Source: a virus
Reading direction: 5' to 3' (one strand)
IMG/VR virus record: IMGVR_UViG_3300043411_000601
Coordinates: 1 to 49,437 of that record
Length of the DNA stretch: 49,437 nt
Below, piece by piece: positions 8,136 through 16,338 of this stretch (positions are counted from its first letter, which is position 1; the number at the start of each line of letters is the position of its first letter). Both the position numbers and the translations under genes were made by a program. The notes beneath the pieces are model-generated. The model had not been told where the DNA came from, made no database searches, and saw only the letters and a program-made list of their open reading frames with translations.

Positions 8136-8824
8136 GTTCCAGTGGGACGTACGACTTTTCCGTCTCCAATGGAGAGGTGGTGCTAGCTGCGTTCGAGCGG
8201 CTGAAGGTGTTCGCGCCGTCGATCCGCACCGAGCACATGCAGACGGCGCGCCGCGAGCTGAACTTCCTGCTGGCCGAGGCCGCCAACAAGCAAGTCAATC
8301 TCTGGAAGGTCGATCAGGTCGACGTCCCGTTGACGGCGGAGGTGGCGACCTATGCGGTGCAGTCACGCACCGTGATGATCCTCGATGCGTGGATCACGCA
8401 AAGTTCAGGATCGTCCCAGATCAACACCTACATCACACCGGTGAGCCGCACCGAGTACGCTTCGTTTTCCAATCGGGAGACGCCCGGTCGGCCGACCTGC
8501 TACTGGTTCGACCGCTTGATGTCGCCGGAGATCACGTTGTGGCCGGTGCCGCCCAGCAGCGGCTACACCCTGAGCTACTACCGCTGCATCCAGATGGAGG
8601 ATGCGAACCTCGCGGGCGGCGAGACGCCAGACATCCCGTACCTGTGGCTGGACTGGTTCGTCGCCGGCCTCGCGCATCGCCTGTCGCGTCCGTACGCCAC
8701 CATCGAGATGGAGAAGTTGCGCAAGGCTGACGCGATGGAGGCGTGGGCGGTGGCGGCGACGCAGAACGTGGAGAACGCGCCGACCACAATGGCCCCGACA
8801 ATTTCGTCGTACTATCGCAGATAG
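8132..8824 (+). CDS. P22 gp4-like head-tail adaptor
   Basis: 230 residues. The pattern matches podovirus tail-accessory/adaptor proteins: an N-terminal helix with ERLKVFAPSIRTEHMQTARRELN, a central region ending in ITLWPVPPSSGYTLSYYRCIQ (strand plus hydrophobic YY motif), then WLDWFVAGLAHRLSRPY and a helical C-terminus. These proteins form the ring between portal and tail nozzle. A second, diverged adaptor-like gene lies at 12360. The start is set by the ATGA overlap with the GIY-YIG gene. Confidence 0.7.
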   Translation: MSSSGTYDFSVSNGEVVLAAFERLKVFAPSIRTEHMQTARRELNFLLAEAANKQVNLWKVDQVDVPLTAEVATYAVQSRTVMILDAWITQSSGSSQINTYITPVSRTEYASFSNRETPGRPTCYWFDRLMSPEITLWPVPPSSGYTLSYYRCIQMEDANLAGGETPDIPYLWLDWFVAGLAHRLSRPYATIEMEKLRKADAMEAWAVAATQNVENAPTTMAPTISSYYRR

Positions 8825-8846
8825 GTCTCAGGTGGTATGACGTCGC

Positions 8847-9206
8847 ATGGCAAATCGACCGCATCCGAGGGGCGCACGTACAAATCCACGCTCACCGCGT
8901 GGATGGGGCACCTGCATGCGTTGCGGGTTCGTGGTGAACCTCTACAAGCTGGAGAATCAGGCGCAGTGGCGCGGGCTCAAGCTGATGCCGACCAATATCA
9001 TGGTCTGCGATACGTGCGAGGACATCCCGCAGCGCCAGCTCGGCACCATCATCCTGTCGCCCGATCCGCCGGGCCTGCCGGGCGCATTGCCGGAGCCGTA
9101 TGCGGTGGACGAATACTGGCCGCGCCTGCTGCAGGGCGGACAGCCGCGCTACCTGCAGGGCATGCTGCCGCGCTACCTGCAGATCAGCAAATACTACGAC
9201 GAGTGA
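8847..9206 (+). CDS. Small zinc-ribbon-like phage protein
   Basis: 119 residues from ATG 8847 (AGGTGG upstream). The N-terminus is Arg/Pro-rich (RPHPRGARTNPRSPRGWG). It is followed by two CxxC knuckles, CMRC and CDTC, about 30 residues apart, which would bind one zinc. The C-terminus is Pro/Tyr/Leu-rich (GGQPRYLQGMLPRYLQ). Encoded between adaptor and tail genes, it is probably a small virion or assembly protein. Confidence 0.7.
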   Translation: MANRPHPRGARTNPRSPRGWGTCMRCGFVVNLYKLENQAQWRGLKLMPTNIMVCDTCEDIPQRQLGTIILSPDPPGLPGALPEPYAVDEYWPRLLQGGQPRYLQGMLPRYLQISKYYDE

Positions 9207-9217
9207 GGGGGTGATCC

Positions 9218-9715
9218 ATGGTCGTTCCTTCAGCAGCACAGCTTCAGGCCTTTGCCGGCGGTCAAATGACCGACCTGCCGGAGTTCTCTGCCGCGTATGA
9301 TGCCACCGCCCTAATCGAACTGGTTTCCCCGGGCGACCCAGATGATGGGATCAATTACAGCATCACGCTGGCGCTGCTGGCGTCGTTCATCAATACGCTT
9401 CCGGTCACGCCGACGATCATCACCTCCGGTGCGACGCTGATGTCGCCGTACGAGGCTCTCGTCACCGACACCCGAATCCTACTGAACAAGACGGTCGGGG
9501 CCGCCAGCTGCATCGATATCGGCGGCGGCGCGGATCGCGACTTCATCCCGGTGATGGTACGGGACCTGAAGGGTGATGCCAATGTCAACAACATCTCCGT
9601 CTCGTTCACCGGAACCTGCGATGGTCTGGCGAGCCCCATCGTGATAAGTAGTCCGTATGGGGGGTGGGTCTTCAACCCGCTCGACGACGGTAACTGGTAT
9701 TTGACAAACACATGA
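9218..9715 (+). CDS. Tail-associated protein upstream of the spike
   Basis: 165 residues. The N-terminus ([23 protein letters not shown]) and the C-terminal beta-rich part ([19 protein letters not shown]...[13 protein letters not shown]) resemble base or attachment domains of phage fibres. Its stop overlaps the ATG of the spike gene (ATGA at 9712), so the two are probably co-translated. A head-binding or adaptor role for the spike is inferred from position. Confidence 0.55.
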   Translation: MVVPSAAQLQAFAGGQMTDLPEFSAAYDATALIELVSPGDPDDGINYSITLALLASFINTLPVTPTIITSGATLMSPYEALVTDTRILLNKTVGAASCIDIGGGADRDFIPVMVRDLKGDANVNNISVSFTGTCDGLASPIVISSPYGGWVFNPLDDGNWYLTNT

Positions 9716-11766
9716 GCCTGATCATGAAGCTCCGTTCTATAGCGCTAGGCCTCCTGCTGACCTTGGCAGCGCCGCTGGCTGCTTTTGCGCAGTGCTCCGG
9801 CCAAGCACCGGCCACCACCTACTGCGGCAACCCCACGGGCTCTATAGCTCTCCCGGGGTGGAAGGCGCTTTCGGGTATCCCGTTCCCGAGTATTGCTGGT
9901 GGCACAGTGGTCGGTAATCGTGGCACGTCGCCGGCGACGGCCTCTGCTCTTACCAACCCCATTCTCGGCATCCCCGGGACGTCGAGCGGGCAGCTTGGGT
10001 TCGCTGGAGCGACTTCCGGCACGGTGACGATATCCCCGCAGGCTGTGGCCGGAACGGTCTCCCTGACCCTTCCTAGTGCCTCTGGCACGGTGGCGGTTAG
10101 TGCGTCATCACCTTTGGTGTTGAATGCTACTACCGGAGACTTGACCTGCCCGACCTGTTTTGTTGGAGGATCAGCGCTATCCAAGACGGATGACACTAAT
10201 GTCACACTTACCCTAGGAGGATCGGCGTCCACAGCGCTGGTAAATCCAGCGTCGTTAACTCTTGGCTGGACAGGGCAACTTTCGGCCACGCGAGGAGGCA
10301 CTGAGCAGTCTACTTACGCGCAAGGAGACCTTCTGTACGCTAGTGCTGCAAACACCCTTTCGAAGCTGGCTAAAGATTCCAATTCGACGCGGTACTTGTC
10401 AAATACTGGTGCTTCAAACGGTCCGGCGTGGGCTCAGGTTAATCTAGCGAACGGCGTCACAGGCAACCTGCCTGTTGCTAATTTGAACAGCGGAACGTCA
10501 GCTTCGTCTTCGACCTATTGGAGGGGTGATGGCACGTGGAGCGCAGCACAGTTAGCAGCTATTGCGTCAAACTACTATGTGAATGCTGACACCGGAAGCG
10601 ATAGCAACGATTGCCTGACCATTGGCACCGCATGCCTTACCATCCAAAGAGCCATCAATTTTGCTCTTGTTGGGAACTATTCGAGTACGTCACTGACAAC
10701 TATAAATCTTGCAGCGGCGACGGCTGCTTATGAAGGGTTTCTTGCCTCCGGCATCCCGACCGGATGGGCGAGAGGAGGTGGCGTACCGCCTCGCATTGAA
10801 ATCGTTGGAGCCGGCTCTGCGTCGACCACGATCAACCCGGCAGCTAACTGTTCTGGCAGTAATCAGCAAGGCGCTTATCTTTCAAATTTGGTCCGCGTCG
10901 GATTCGGTAGCCTGACGTTCAAGGTCACAACCTGCACTGGGTCAAATATCTATGTCGAGCAGGGCGCTGTCGGGTATCTTGTTGACAATGATGTCGTTCT
11001 GGACAACGCCCCAAACTCCCTGATCGCCATCTTAAACGCTACGTTCGACTGCAATTTTGTCGGTGCCAAAAAGCTGAATGTTAAGGGTAGTGCTGCATAC
11101 GGGTTTTGGATTTCGGTCGGCGGAAAATTGATGACTGGCGTCGGCGTAACCAATGAGATCATTGGAGCGCCAGCATTCAGCACGGCATTTTTGTCGCTGG
11201 GGGCTTCGTCTACTTACATTCAGGGAATATCCTCAACTTGGAATAATGCGGCCAGCGCAACTGGCGTCCGATACCAAGCCTACGGCAACAGCTACATCAA
11301 CACCGAACAGAACACGTCCAATCTCCCGGGATCGACCTTGGGGAACTTGCAGGACGCCTCTCGATTTTACGATAACAGGAACAAGGCTTGCGTCGGGGAT
11401 GGCTCGACCTGTCTTAATGCCTCTGGCGCTGCCGCCGCAGCCCCAACAGGGCAGGGGACTGGTGGTACAGTTACTGTTGTTTCCGGGTCCGGTGATCACT
11501 CTGGGGCAGTTGCCATTACAGCGGGGTCATCAGCCGCCGCTACCGGCACCTTGGCTGTCGTGCTGAACAGCAGAATGACAGGAGATTGGGGCGGTGGTGG
11601 GTTTTGCAATTCAGCTTTGAACAATAACGCGTCAGCATGGGCAACGGCTGCGAACGTCCAGAGCTACTACGATTCCTCAACTGGTGTTTTGACTATGAAG
11701 TGGACAAATAATGCGACGGCTCTAAATAACACTTCAGTTTATCGCCTGACCTATATATGCAACTGA
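9712..11766 (+). CDS. Tail spike/fibre with N-terminal Sec signal peptide
   Basis: 684 residues from ATG 9712, or ATG 9724 which gives a cleaner signal peptide. Residues 5-26 are a typical signal (basic MKLR, hydrophobic [15 protein letters not shown], then QC). A long low-charge beta-rich stalk follows, then near residue 288 a [15 protein letters not shown]...TIQRAIN block that opens many right-handed beta-helix spikes. The C-terminus is Gly/Ser/Thr-rich, ending YRLTYICN. It is likely the receptor-binding spike. Base composition is markedly more AT-rich than the capsid genes, which suggests horizontal exchange. A secretion signal on a virion protein is unexpected. Confidence 0.75.
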   Translation: MSLIMKLRSIALGLLLTLAAPLAAFAQCSGQAPATTYCGNPTGSIALPGWKALSGIPFPSIAGGTVVGNRGTSPATASALTNPILGIPGTSSGQLGFAGATSGTVTISPQAVAGTVSLTLPSASGTVAVSASSPLVLNATTGDLTCPTCFVGGSALSKTDDTNVTLTLGGSASTALVNPASLTLGWTGQLSATRGGTEQSTYAQGDLLYASAANTLSKLAKDSNSTRYLSNTGASNGPAWAQVNLANGVTGNLPVANLNSGTSASSSTYWRGDGTWSAAQLAAIASNYYVNADTGSDSNDCLTIGTACLTIQRAINFALVGNYSSTSLTTINLAAATAAYEGFLASGIPTGWARGGGVPPRIEIVGAGSASTTINPAANCSGSNQQGAYLSNLVRVGFGSLTFKVTTCTGSNIYVEQGAVGYLVDNDVVLDNAPNSLIAILNATFDCNFVGAKKLNVKGSAAYGFWISVGGKLMTGVGVTNEIIGAPAFSTAFLSLGASSTYIQGISSTWNNAASATGVRYQAYGNSYINTEQNTSNLPGSTLGNLQDASRFYDNRNKACVGDGSTCLNASGAAAAAPTGQGTGGTVTVVSGSGDHSGAVAITAGSSAAATGTLAVVLNSRMTGDWGGGGFCNSALNNNASAWATAANVQSYYDSSTGVLTMKWTNNATALNNTSVYRLTYICN

Positions 11767-11805
11767 CGTGTGTCGTGTGAATTCCATTGTGCAATGAGGG
11801 CTTCA

Positions 11806-12363
11806 ATGGTCGGACCCTTTGTCCAGATAAATCGCGCCATCACGCAACTGAAGGTTACGGTTGAGGGGCAGGAGGATATATGGCGCGACATCTACCGCGT
11901 GCAGAACCTCCCGGCCATCGTTGCTGGTTCGGTCATCAGGGTGACGCTGGCAAAGCAGATCGAGAACCAGCCGTACCTGCCGGACGGTACGCCGTTTGAC
12001 AAATCAGTGGCCTTTCTTCGCCACTTCTACATCGGCGAGCCGGACGGATCGGAAGTGCAGATCAGCCTCGGTAATCGAACTGATGTCGTTCATGACCTCG
12101 GCCTGAACATCACCCGCGCCGGTCATTATGAATCAGGCACCGAGGGATGCGTTTACATCGTTCCGGCGGATATCCCGACAGGCAGTAAGATTGCGTATCG
12201 CGCCCGCGCAAAAACGTCTACCGTGCAGGGGGCATATCTGAAAATTTGGGACAAGGGCTGCCTGACGGTCGAGATCACCGAGCCTTGCGCACTGCAGGCC
12301 CAAATCGATGACCTGAAAGCAATAGTTGCCGGGCTGGTAGCCCGGTATGAAAGCGGGTCATGA
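11806..12363 (+). CDS. Phage protein of unknown function (tail region)
   Basis: Start set at ATG 11806 because GAGGG lies five bases upstream; ATG 11794 and GTG 11770 are in frame but lack a good site. The 185-residue protein has beta-rich sequence (TQLKVTVEGQEDIWRDIYRV, SEVQISLGNRTDVVHDLGLNI, IAYRARAKTSTVQGAYLKIWD) and ends in a short coiled segment (LQAQIDDLKAIVAGLVARY). The C-terminal coil could trimerise it. It may be a fibre accessory or assembly factor. The stop overlaps the next ATG. Confidence 0.6.
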   Translation: MVGPFVQINRAITQLKVTVEGQEDIWRDIYRVQNLPAIVAGSVIRVTLAKQIENQPYLPDGTPFDKSVAFLRHFYIGEPDGSEVQISLGNRTDVVHDLGLNITRAGHYESGTEGCVYIVPADIPTGSKIAYRARAKTSTVQGAYLKIWDKGCLTVEITEPCALQAQIDDLKAIVAGLVARYESGS

Positions 12364-13073
12364 GCCTCACCTACGCTACATTCGTCACTTCCTTGGCTAA
12401 TATGATTGTCGTCGATCCCGGCGATCCTAATTTTGTCATCGCCTTGCCGAACATCATAGACGATGCGGAGCAGCGCCTGTACCGCGAGTTGGACCTGCTG
12501 TCGACGGTGACGCGCGATACCGGAGCCTTCACGGCCAACAATCGGAATTTCACACTCCCGACCGCGAGTGGTGTGTTCGTCGTCGTCGAGCAGATGAACG
12601 TCATCACGCCTTCCTCCGTCACCGATCCCGATCTCGGCACCCGCGTGCCGATGTTGCCGACGTCGCGGGAGTATCTTGATATCGTCTATCCGAGTGTGGC
12701 CGGGGCCGGGGTGCCTTCGCTGTTTGCTCCCATCAATCAGGAGGATTGGATTGTCGGAGCATGGCCGGATGAGGCCTACACCGTGGAGGTTGTCGGCACG
12801 ATCAGGCCAGCCCCGCTGTCGTCAGAAAACCAGACCACATTTCTGAGTGAGTACCTCCCTGATGTTTTCCTCGCTGCCGCATTGGTGATGTCGGCCGGTT
12901 ATCAGAAAAACTTCACCTCAATGGGCGACGACCCCAAGTCTGCGGTCTCGTGGGAGAGCCACGTCGCTATCCTGCTGGAATCTGCTAAGGTGGAGGAGAT
13001 CAGGAAGAAATTCGGCTCTCAGGGGTGGTCCTCGAAGTCGCCTGATCCGATTGCAACCCCGCCAAGGACGTAG
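12360..13073 (+). CDS. Adaptor/tail-tube-like protein
   Basis: 237 residues, ATGA overlap with the preceding gene. Begins with TYATFVTSLANMIVVDPGDPNFVIALPNIIDDAEQRLYRELD, the helix pair typical of podovirus gp4/gp11-type adaptor proteins. Strand-rich sequence and a C-terminal helical part (EYLPDVFLAAALVMSAGYQKNF) follow. A role at the head-tail joint or nozzle is inferred. It is a second adaptor-like gene, after the one at 8132. Confidence 0.65.
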   Translation: MSLTYATFVTSLANMIVVDPGDPNFVIALPNIIDDAEQRLYRELDLLSTVTRDTGAFTANNRNFTLPTASGVFVVVEQMNVITPSSVTDPDLGTRVPMLPTSREYLDIVYPSVAGAGVPSLFAPINQEDWIVGAWPDEAYTVEVVGTIRPAPLSSENQTTFLSEYLPDVFLAAALVMSAGYQKNFTSMGDDPKSAVSWESHVAILLESAKVEEIRKKFGSQGWSSKSPDPIATPPRT

Positions 13074-13075
13074 CC

Positions 13076-14056
13076 GTGGTCAATCCAGTAACAGTCAACA
13101 CCGCCCTGATCGTGCCGCTGACCGGTGCCGATGTCGATACGTGGGGCGAGGACGACGTCAACCCGAACATGGTTGCTATCGACGGCATGTTCGCTGGCGC
13201 GCAGACCATCAGCGTGTCCAGTTCCAACGTGACGCTTACCGCTCCTGCTGGCTTCACGCCAACTCCGGGCGCTGGTCCGACGCAATCCCAGAACAGGCTG
13301 CTCCGGTTTACTGGAGCGAAGACGGCGAACGTCACGGTTACGCTCCCGATCCCGGGCGCGTATCTTATCGACAATCAGACCACCGGAGATTTTGTGCTTT
13401 CTTTTCGTGGGGTGACGGCAACCGAGGTTGTCGGCACGCCAAACGGCGAGATGGTTGAAATCTTCAATGACGGCGCGCGAGTGCGATTTGCGAATCTTGG
13501 CTTCATTGGAAAGATGGAGTTGTGGGCTGGAATAACGTCGATGCCTGCGTGGGTCGCGGCCTGCACCAAGGTGCCGTATCTGATCTGCAATGGCTCCACG
13601 TTCAGCTTCTCCACTTACCCCTATCTGAGGGATATTCTTGGGGGGAATTTCGGAGGCAATGGCAGCACCACCGGCGCAACCCCCGACATGCGAGGTCGCG
13701 TCCCTCTGGCGTACGACAGCTCCGGCGTTCGGATCACGGCGGCCGGATGCGGAATAACAGGCAACGCGATAGGGAGTGCTGGAGGCCTTCAGGACACTGA
13801 ACTCACCGTGACGCAGCTGCCTGCCAACATCCCCTACACCGACCCCGGCCACGCGCATGCTGAGCGTGGCGACGGAGGCGGAGGCGTCGGAAACCGGGTT
13901 GTTCTCGCTCTCGGAAATAGTTCCAATTCCCCCTCCACCGGAAACACCACCACCGCCGCCACGACCGGCATCACCATCAACCCCGGCGGTGGGGGCAAGC
14001 ACAACAACGTGCAGCCCTCCATCGTAACTGGCATCTGGGTTATCAGGGCAGGATAG
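13076..14056 (+). CDS. Tail fibre with tail-collar domain
   Basis: 326 residues from GTG 13076 with AAGGA upstream. The C-terminal half shows the phage tail-collar pattern: PDMRGRVPLAYD, GGLQDTELTVTQLPANIPYTDPGHAHA, then a His/Asn-containing end (GGKHNNVQPSIVTGIWVIRAG). The N-terminal half is beta-rich and probably attaches the fibre to the tail. The gene is likely a short receptor-binding fibre. Confidence 0.8.
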   Translation: MVNPVTVNTALIVPLTGADVDTWGEDDVNPNMVAIDGMFAGAQTISVSSSNVTLTAPAGFTPTPGAGPTQSQNRLLRFTGAKTANVTVTLPIPGAYLIDNQTTGDFVLSFRGVTATEVVGTPNGEMVEIFNDGARVRFANLGFIGKMELWAGITSMPAWVAACTKVPYLICNGSTFSFSTYPYLRDILGGNFGGNGSTTGATPDMRGRVPLAYDSSGVRITAAGCGITGNAIGSAGGLQDTELTVTQLPANIPYTDPGHAHAERGDGGGGVGNRVVLALGNSSNSPSTGNTTTAATTGITINPGGGGKHNNVQPSIVTGIWVIRAG

Positions 14057-14057
14057 T

Positions 14058-16106
14058 ATGCCGTTCGGCGGAGTGAAGCTTGTACCCGGCGTCAACGTGG
14101 AGCGGACCCCGATCCTCAATGAGGCGGGGTACTCGGCAAGCCAGTTGATTCGCTGGCGCGATGGCCTCGCGCAGAAGTATGGCGGCTGGGAAAAGTTTTA
14201 CCCGCTTTCGCTGTCGGGCGTGCCGCGCGATCTACACGCATGGCAGGACCTGAACCAGACCAGCCGCCTGTCGGTCGGCACCACCGTGCAGCTGGCTGTC
14301 ATTGGGGATCAGGTTACGGATATCACGCCGCGCACATTCCTGTCGGATTTTGCCCCGGACTTCACAACGACCAATGGGTCGCCGGTGGTGGAGATCGACG
14401 ACCCGAACCTGACCGCTGTCGTCACCACCAACGTGTCGGTCTATTTCAACACTCCGATTTCGGTCGGCGGCATCATCCTGTCTGGACTATACTCCATCGA
14501 GACGGTCACGGGGGCCACGACCTACACCGTGCGTGCGGCGATGAATGCCACCGCCAGCGTCGCTGGTGGCGGCGCGGTGCCGGAGTTCACAACGGTCAAC
14601 AACAACGCCAACGTGACGGTCGACTTCGAGGACCATGGGCTGTCGGTGACAGCACCGGAAAATACCATCGTTTTCCCCATCCCCACTACGGGGAACGGGA
14701 TTACTGTCGACGGCCTCTACAACGCGACCTCGGTCACCAGCGCAGATGCATTCATCATCCAGACCAATGCGCAGGCCACCGCTGGTGGCTCCTTCGATAT
14801 GAATGGCGGCGACGCGCAGCTGCTGTATCTGATCTCCCTCGGCCCCCCAGCTGGTGGCGTCGGCTACGGCCTCGGTGGCTACGGCCTCGGTGGCTACGGC
14901 ACTGGAATCGCTCCGACCGTGCTGACGGGTTCGTCGATCTCGGCCGAGGACTGGACGCAGGATAATTGGGGGCAAATCCTGCTGTCGTGCCCCAAGGATG
15001 GCGGCATCTATTTCTGGGACCCTACCGGCGGATATCTGAATGCCACGCTGGTGTCGTCGGGCCCAGTGTTTAATACCGGCATATTCGTGTCCACGACGGC
15101 GCAGATTCTGGTTGCCTACGGATCGACCATTACCGAGCAGATCGGGGTGCTGCAGGACCCGATGCTGGTGCAGTGGTGCGACAGCGGAAATTTCTTCGAC
15201 TGGACACCATCCGACACCAATCTCGCTCGCAACTTTCGCATCCCTATCGGGTCGCGCATCGTCACCGGCATGGCCGTGTCGAACCAGAATTTGATCTGGA
15301 CCGACCTCGACCTATGGGTCATGAACTTCATCGGCTTCCCGAACGTCTACGGCTTCAACAAGATCGGTGCGGGCGCTGGCGCATGCAGTCTGCATGCGGT
15401 GCAGCAGCTGCGTGGCGGCGTCCACTGGATGGGGCCATCGAACTTCTACCGATACGCAGGCAATGGCGTCGAGGTGGTTCCGTGCCCGGTCTGGGATGTG
15501 ATCTTCCAGAACCTGAACACTGATTTCATCGACAACGTCCGCGCGATGCCGAACACGCCATTCAACGAGGTGGGGTACCTATACCCGTCGACGGCCAGCC
15601 TTGATGGCGAGAACGACAGCTACGTGAAGTACAATATCTCGGAGCCGGGGCAGCCGTGGGATTATGGTCTACTGCCGCGCTCGGCGTGGATCGACCAGAA
15701 CGTCTTCGGTCCGCCGATCTCGGCGGTCTCAAGCGGCATCATCTACAGTCAGGAGACCGGCTTCGATGCCGACGCGCAGCCTATGGAGTGGTCGTTCTCC
15801 ACTGGCTACTTCCGGCTCGCCGAGGGTGAGGACTATGTGTTCGTTGATCAGGTGCGGCCGGATTTCAAATATGGCCCGTTCGGGCAGTCCGCTGGCGCTC
15901 AAATCCAGATGACGTTCAATATGGTCGACTACCCGGGCGACACGCCACGGGTCTATGGCCCCTACACGGTCACGCAGGCGACGCAATTTATCACGACGCG
16001 CATGCAGGGTGGCCTCATGAGCATCGACATCTCCGGAAGCGACCTTGGTAGTTTCGCCAGATTGGGGTATGTCAGGTTCAGGTATTCCCCACAGGGACGA
16101 CGCTGA
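14058..16106 (+). CDS. Large tail nozzle-like protein
   Basis: 682 residues. The N-terminus (VPGVNVERTPILNEAGYSASQLIRWRDGLAQKYGGWEKF) is the characteristic opening of podovirus tail nozzle/stabilisation proteins (P22 gp10-type), and the rest is beta-propeller-like with many WD/WT and YG motifs. A Gly/Tyr-rich stretch (YGLGGYGLGGYGTG) is encoded by a 15-bp tandem repeat. It would extend the tail tube below the adaptor. The stop overlaps the next start as TGATG. Confidence 0.75.
   Translation: MPFGGVKLVPGVNVERTPILNEAGYSASQLIRWRDGLAQKYGGWEKFYPLSLSGVPRDLHAWQDLNQTSRLSVGTTVQLAVIGDQVTDITPRTFLSDFAPDFTTTNGSPVVEIDDPNLTAVVTTNVSVYFNTPISVGGIILSGLYSIETVTGATTYTVRAAMNATASVAGGGAVPEFTTVNNNANVTVDFEDHGLSVTAPENTIVFPIPTTGNGITVDGLYNATSVTSADAFIIQTNAQATAGGSFDMNGGDAQLLYLISLGPPAGGVGYGLGGYGLGGYGTGIAPTVLTGSSISAEDWTQDNWGQILLSCPKDGGIYFWDPTGGYLNATLVSSGPVFNTGIFVSTTAQILVAYGSTITEQIGVLQDPMLVQWCDSGNFFDWTPSDTNLARNFRIPIGSRIVTGMAVSNQNLIWTDLDLWVMNFIGFPNVYGFNKIGAGAGACSLHAVQQLRGGVHWMGPSNFYRYAGNGVEVVPCPVWDVIFQNLNTDFIDNVRAMPNTPFNEVGYLYPSTASLDGENDSYVKYNISEPGQPWDYGLLPRSAWIDQNVFGPPISAVSSGIIYSQETGFDADAQPMEWSFSTGYFRLAEGEDYVFVDQVRPDFKYGPFGQSAGAQIQMTFNMVDYPGDTPRVYGPYTVTQATQFITTRMQGGLMSIDISGSDLGSFARLGYVRFRYSPQGRR
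14862..14900 (+). repeat. 15-bp tandem repeat encoding Gly/Tyr/Leu repeat
   Basis: Unit GGCTACGGCCTCGGT occurs at 14862-14876 and 14877-14891, followed by a partial copy at 14892-14900. It is in frame and gives the GYGLG repeat of the nozzle-like protein. Such in-frame repeats may vary in copy number by slippage. Confidence 0.9.
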
Positions 16107-16330
16107 TGGCTTCCGCCGATCTCGACACCATCAACTCCACGCAGGCGCAGGGTGTTCAGTATCTCGGCCTGATCTATCAGGCCCTGAAGAACGGGATCGT
16201 CAACTGGCAGCCGGTGCCAGCGACCGCTGCATCTACCGGAACTGCTGGGATGGTTGCCTACCAGAGCGGATTTCTATACATCTGCGTAGCAACCAACACA
16301 TGGCAGAGGGTCGCCATCGCGACCTTCTAG
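16106..16330 (+). CDS. Small tail-associated protein
   Basis: 74 residues, TGATG overlap with the nozzle gene. N-terminal helix (DLDTINSTQAQGVQYLGLIYQALKNG), then a beta hairpin end (GTAGMVAYQSGFLYICVATNTWQRVAI). That motif is common at the end of phage fibre modules. It probably attaches to the fibre or nozzle. Confidence 0.65.
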   Translation: MASADLDTINSTQAQGVQYLGLIYQALKNGIVNWQPVPATAASTGTAGMVAYQSGFLYICVATNTWQRVAIATF

Positions 16331-16338
16331 GGGTAACG

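Noticed and set aside
16045-16338. Upstream in-frame extension of the giant polyvalent gene
   Set aside because: It lies wholly over the nozzle and 16106 genes in another frame; ATG 16339 has a good ribosome-binding site.
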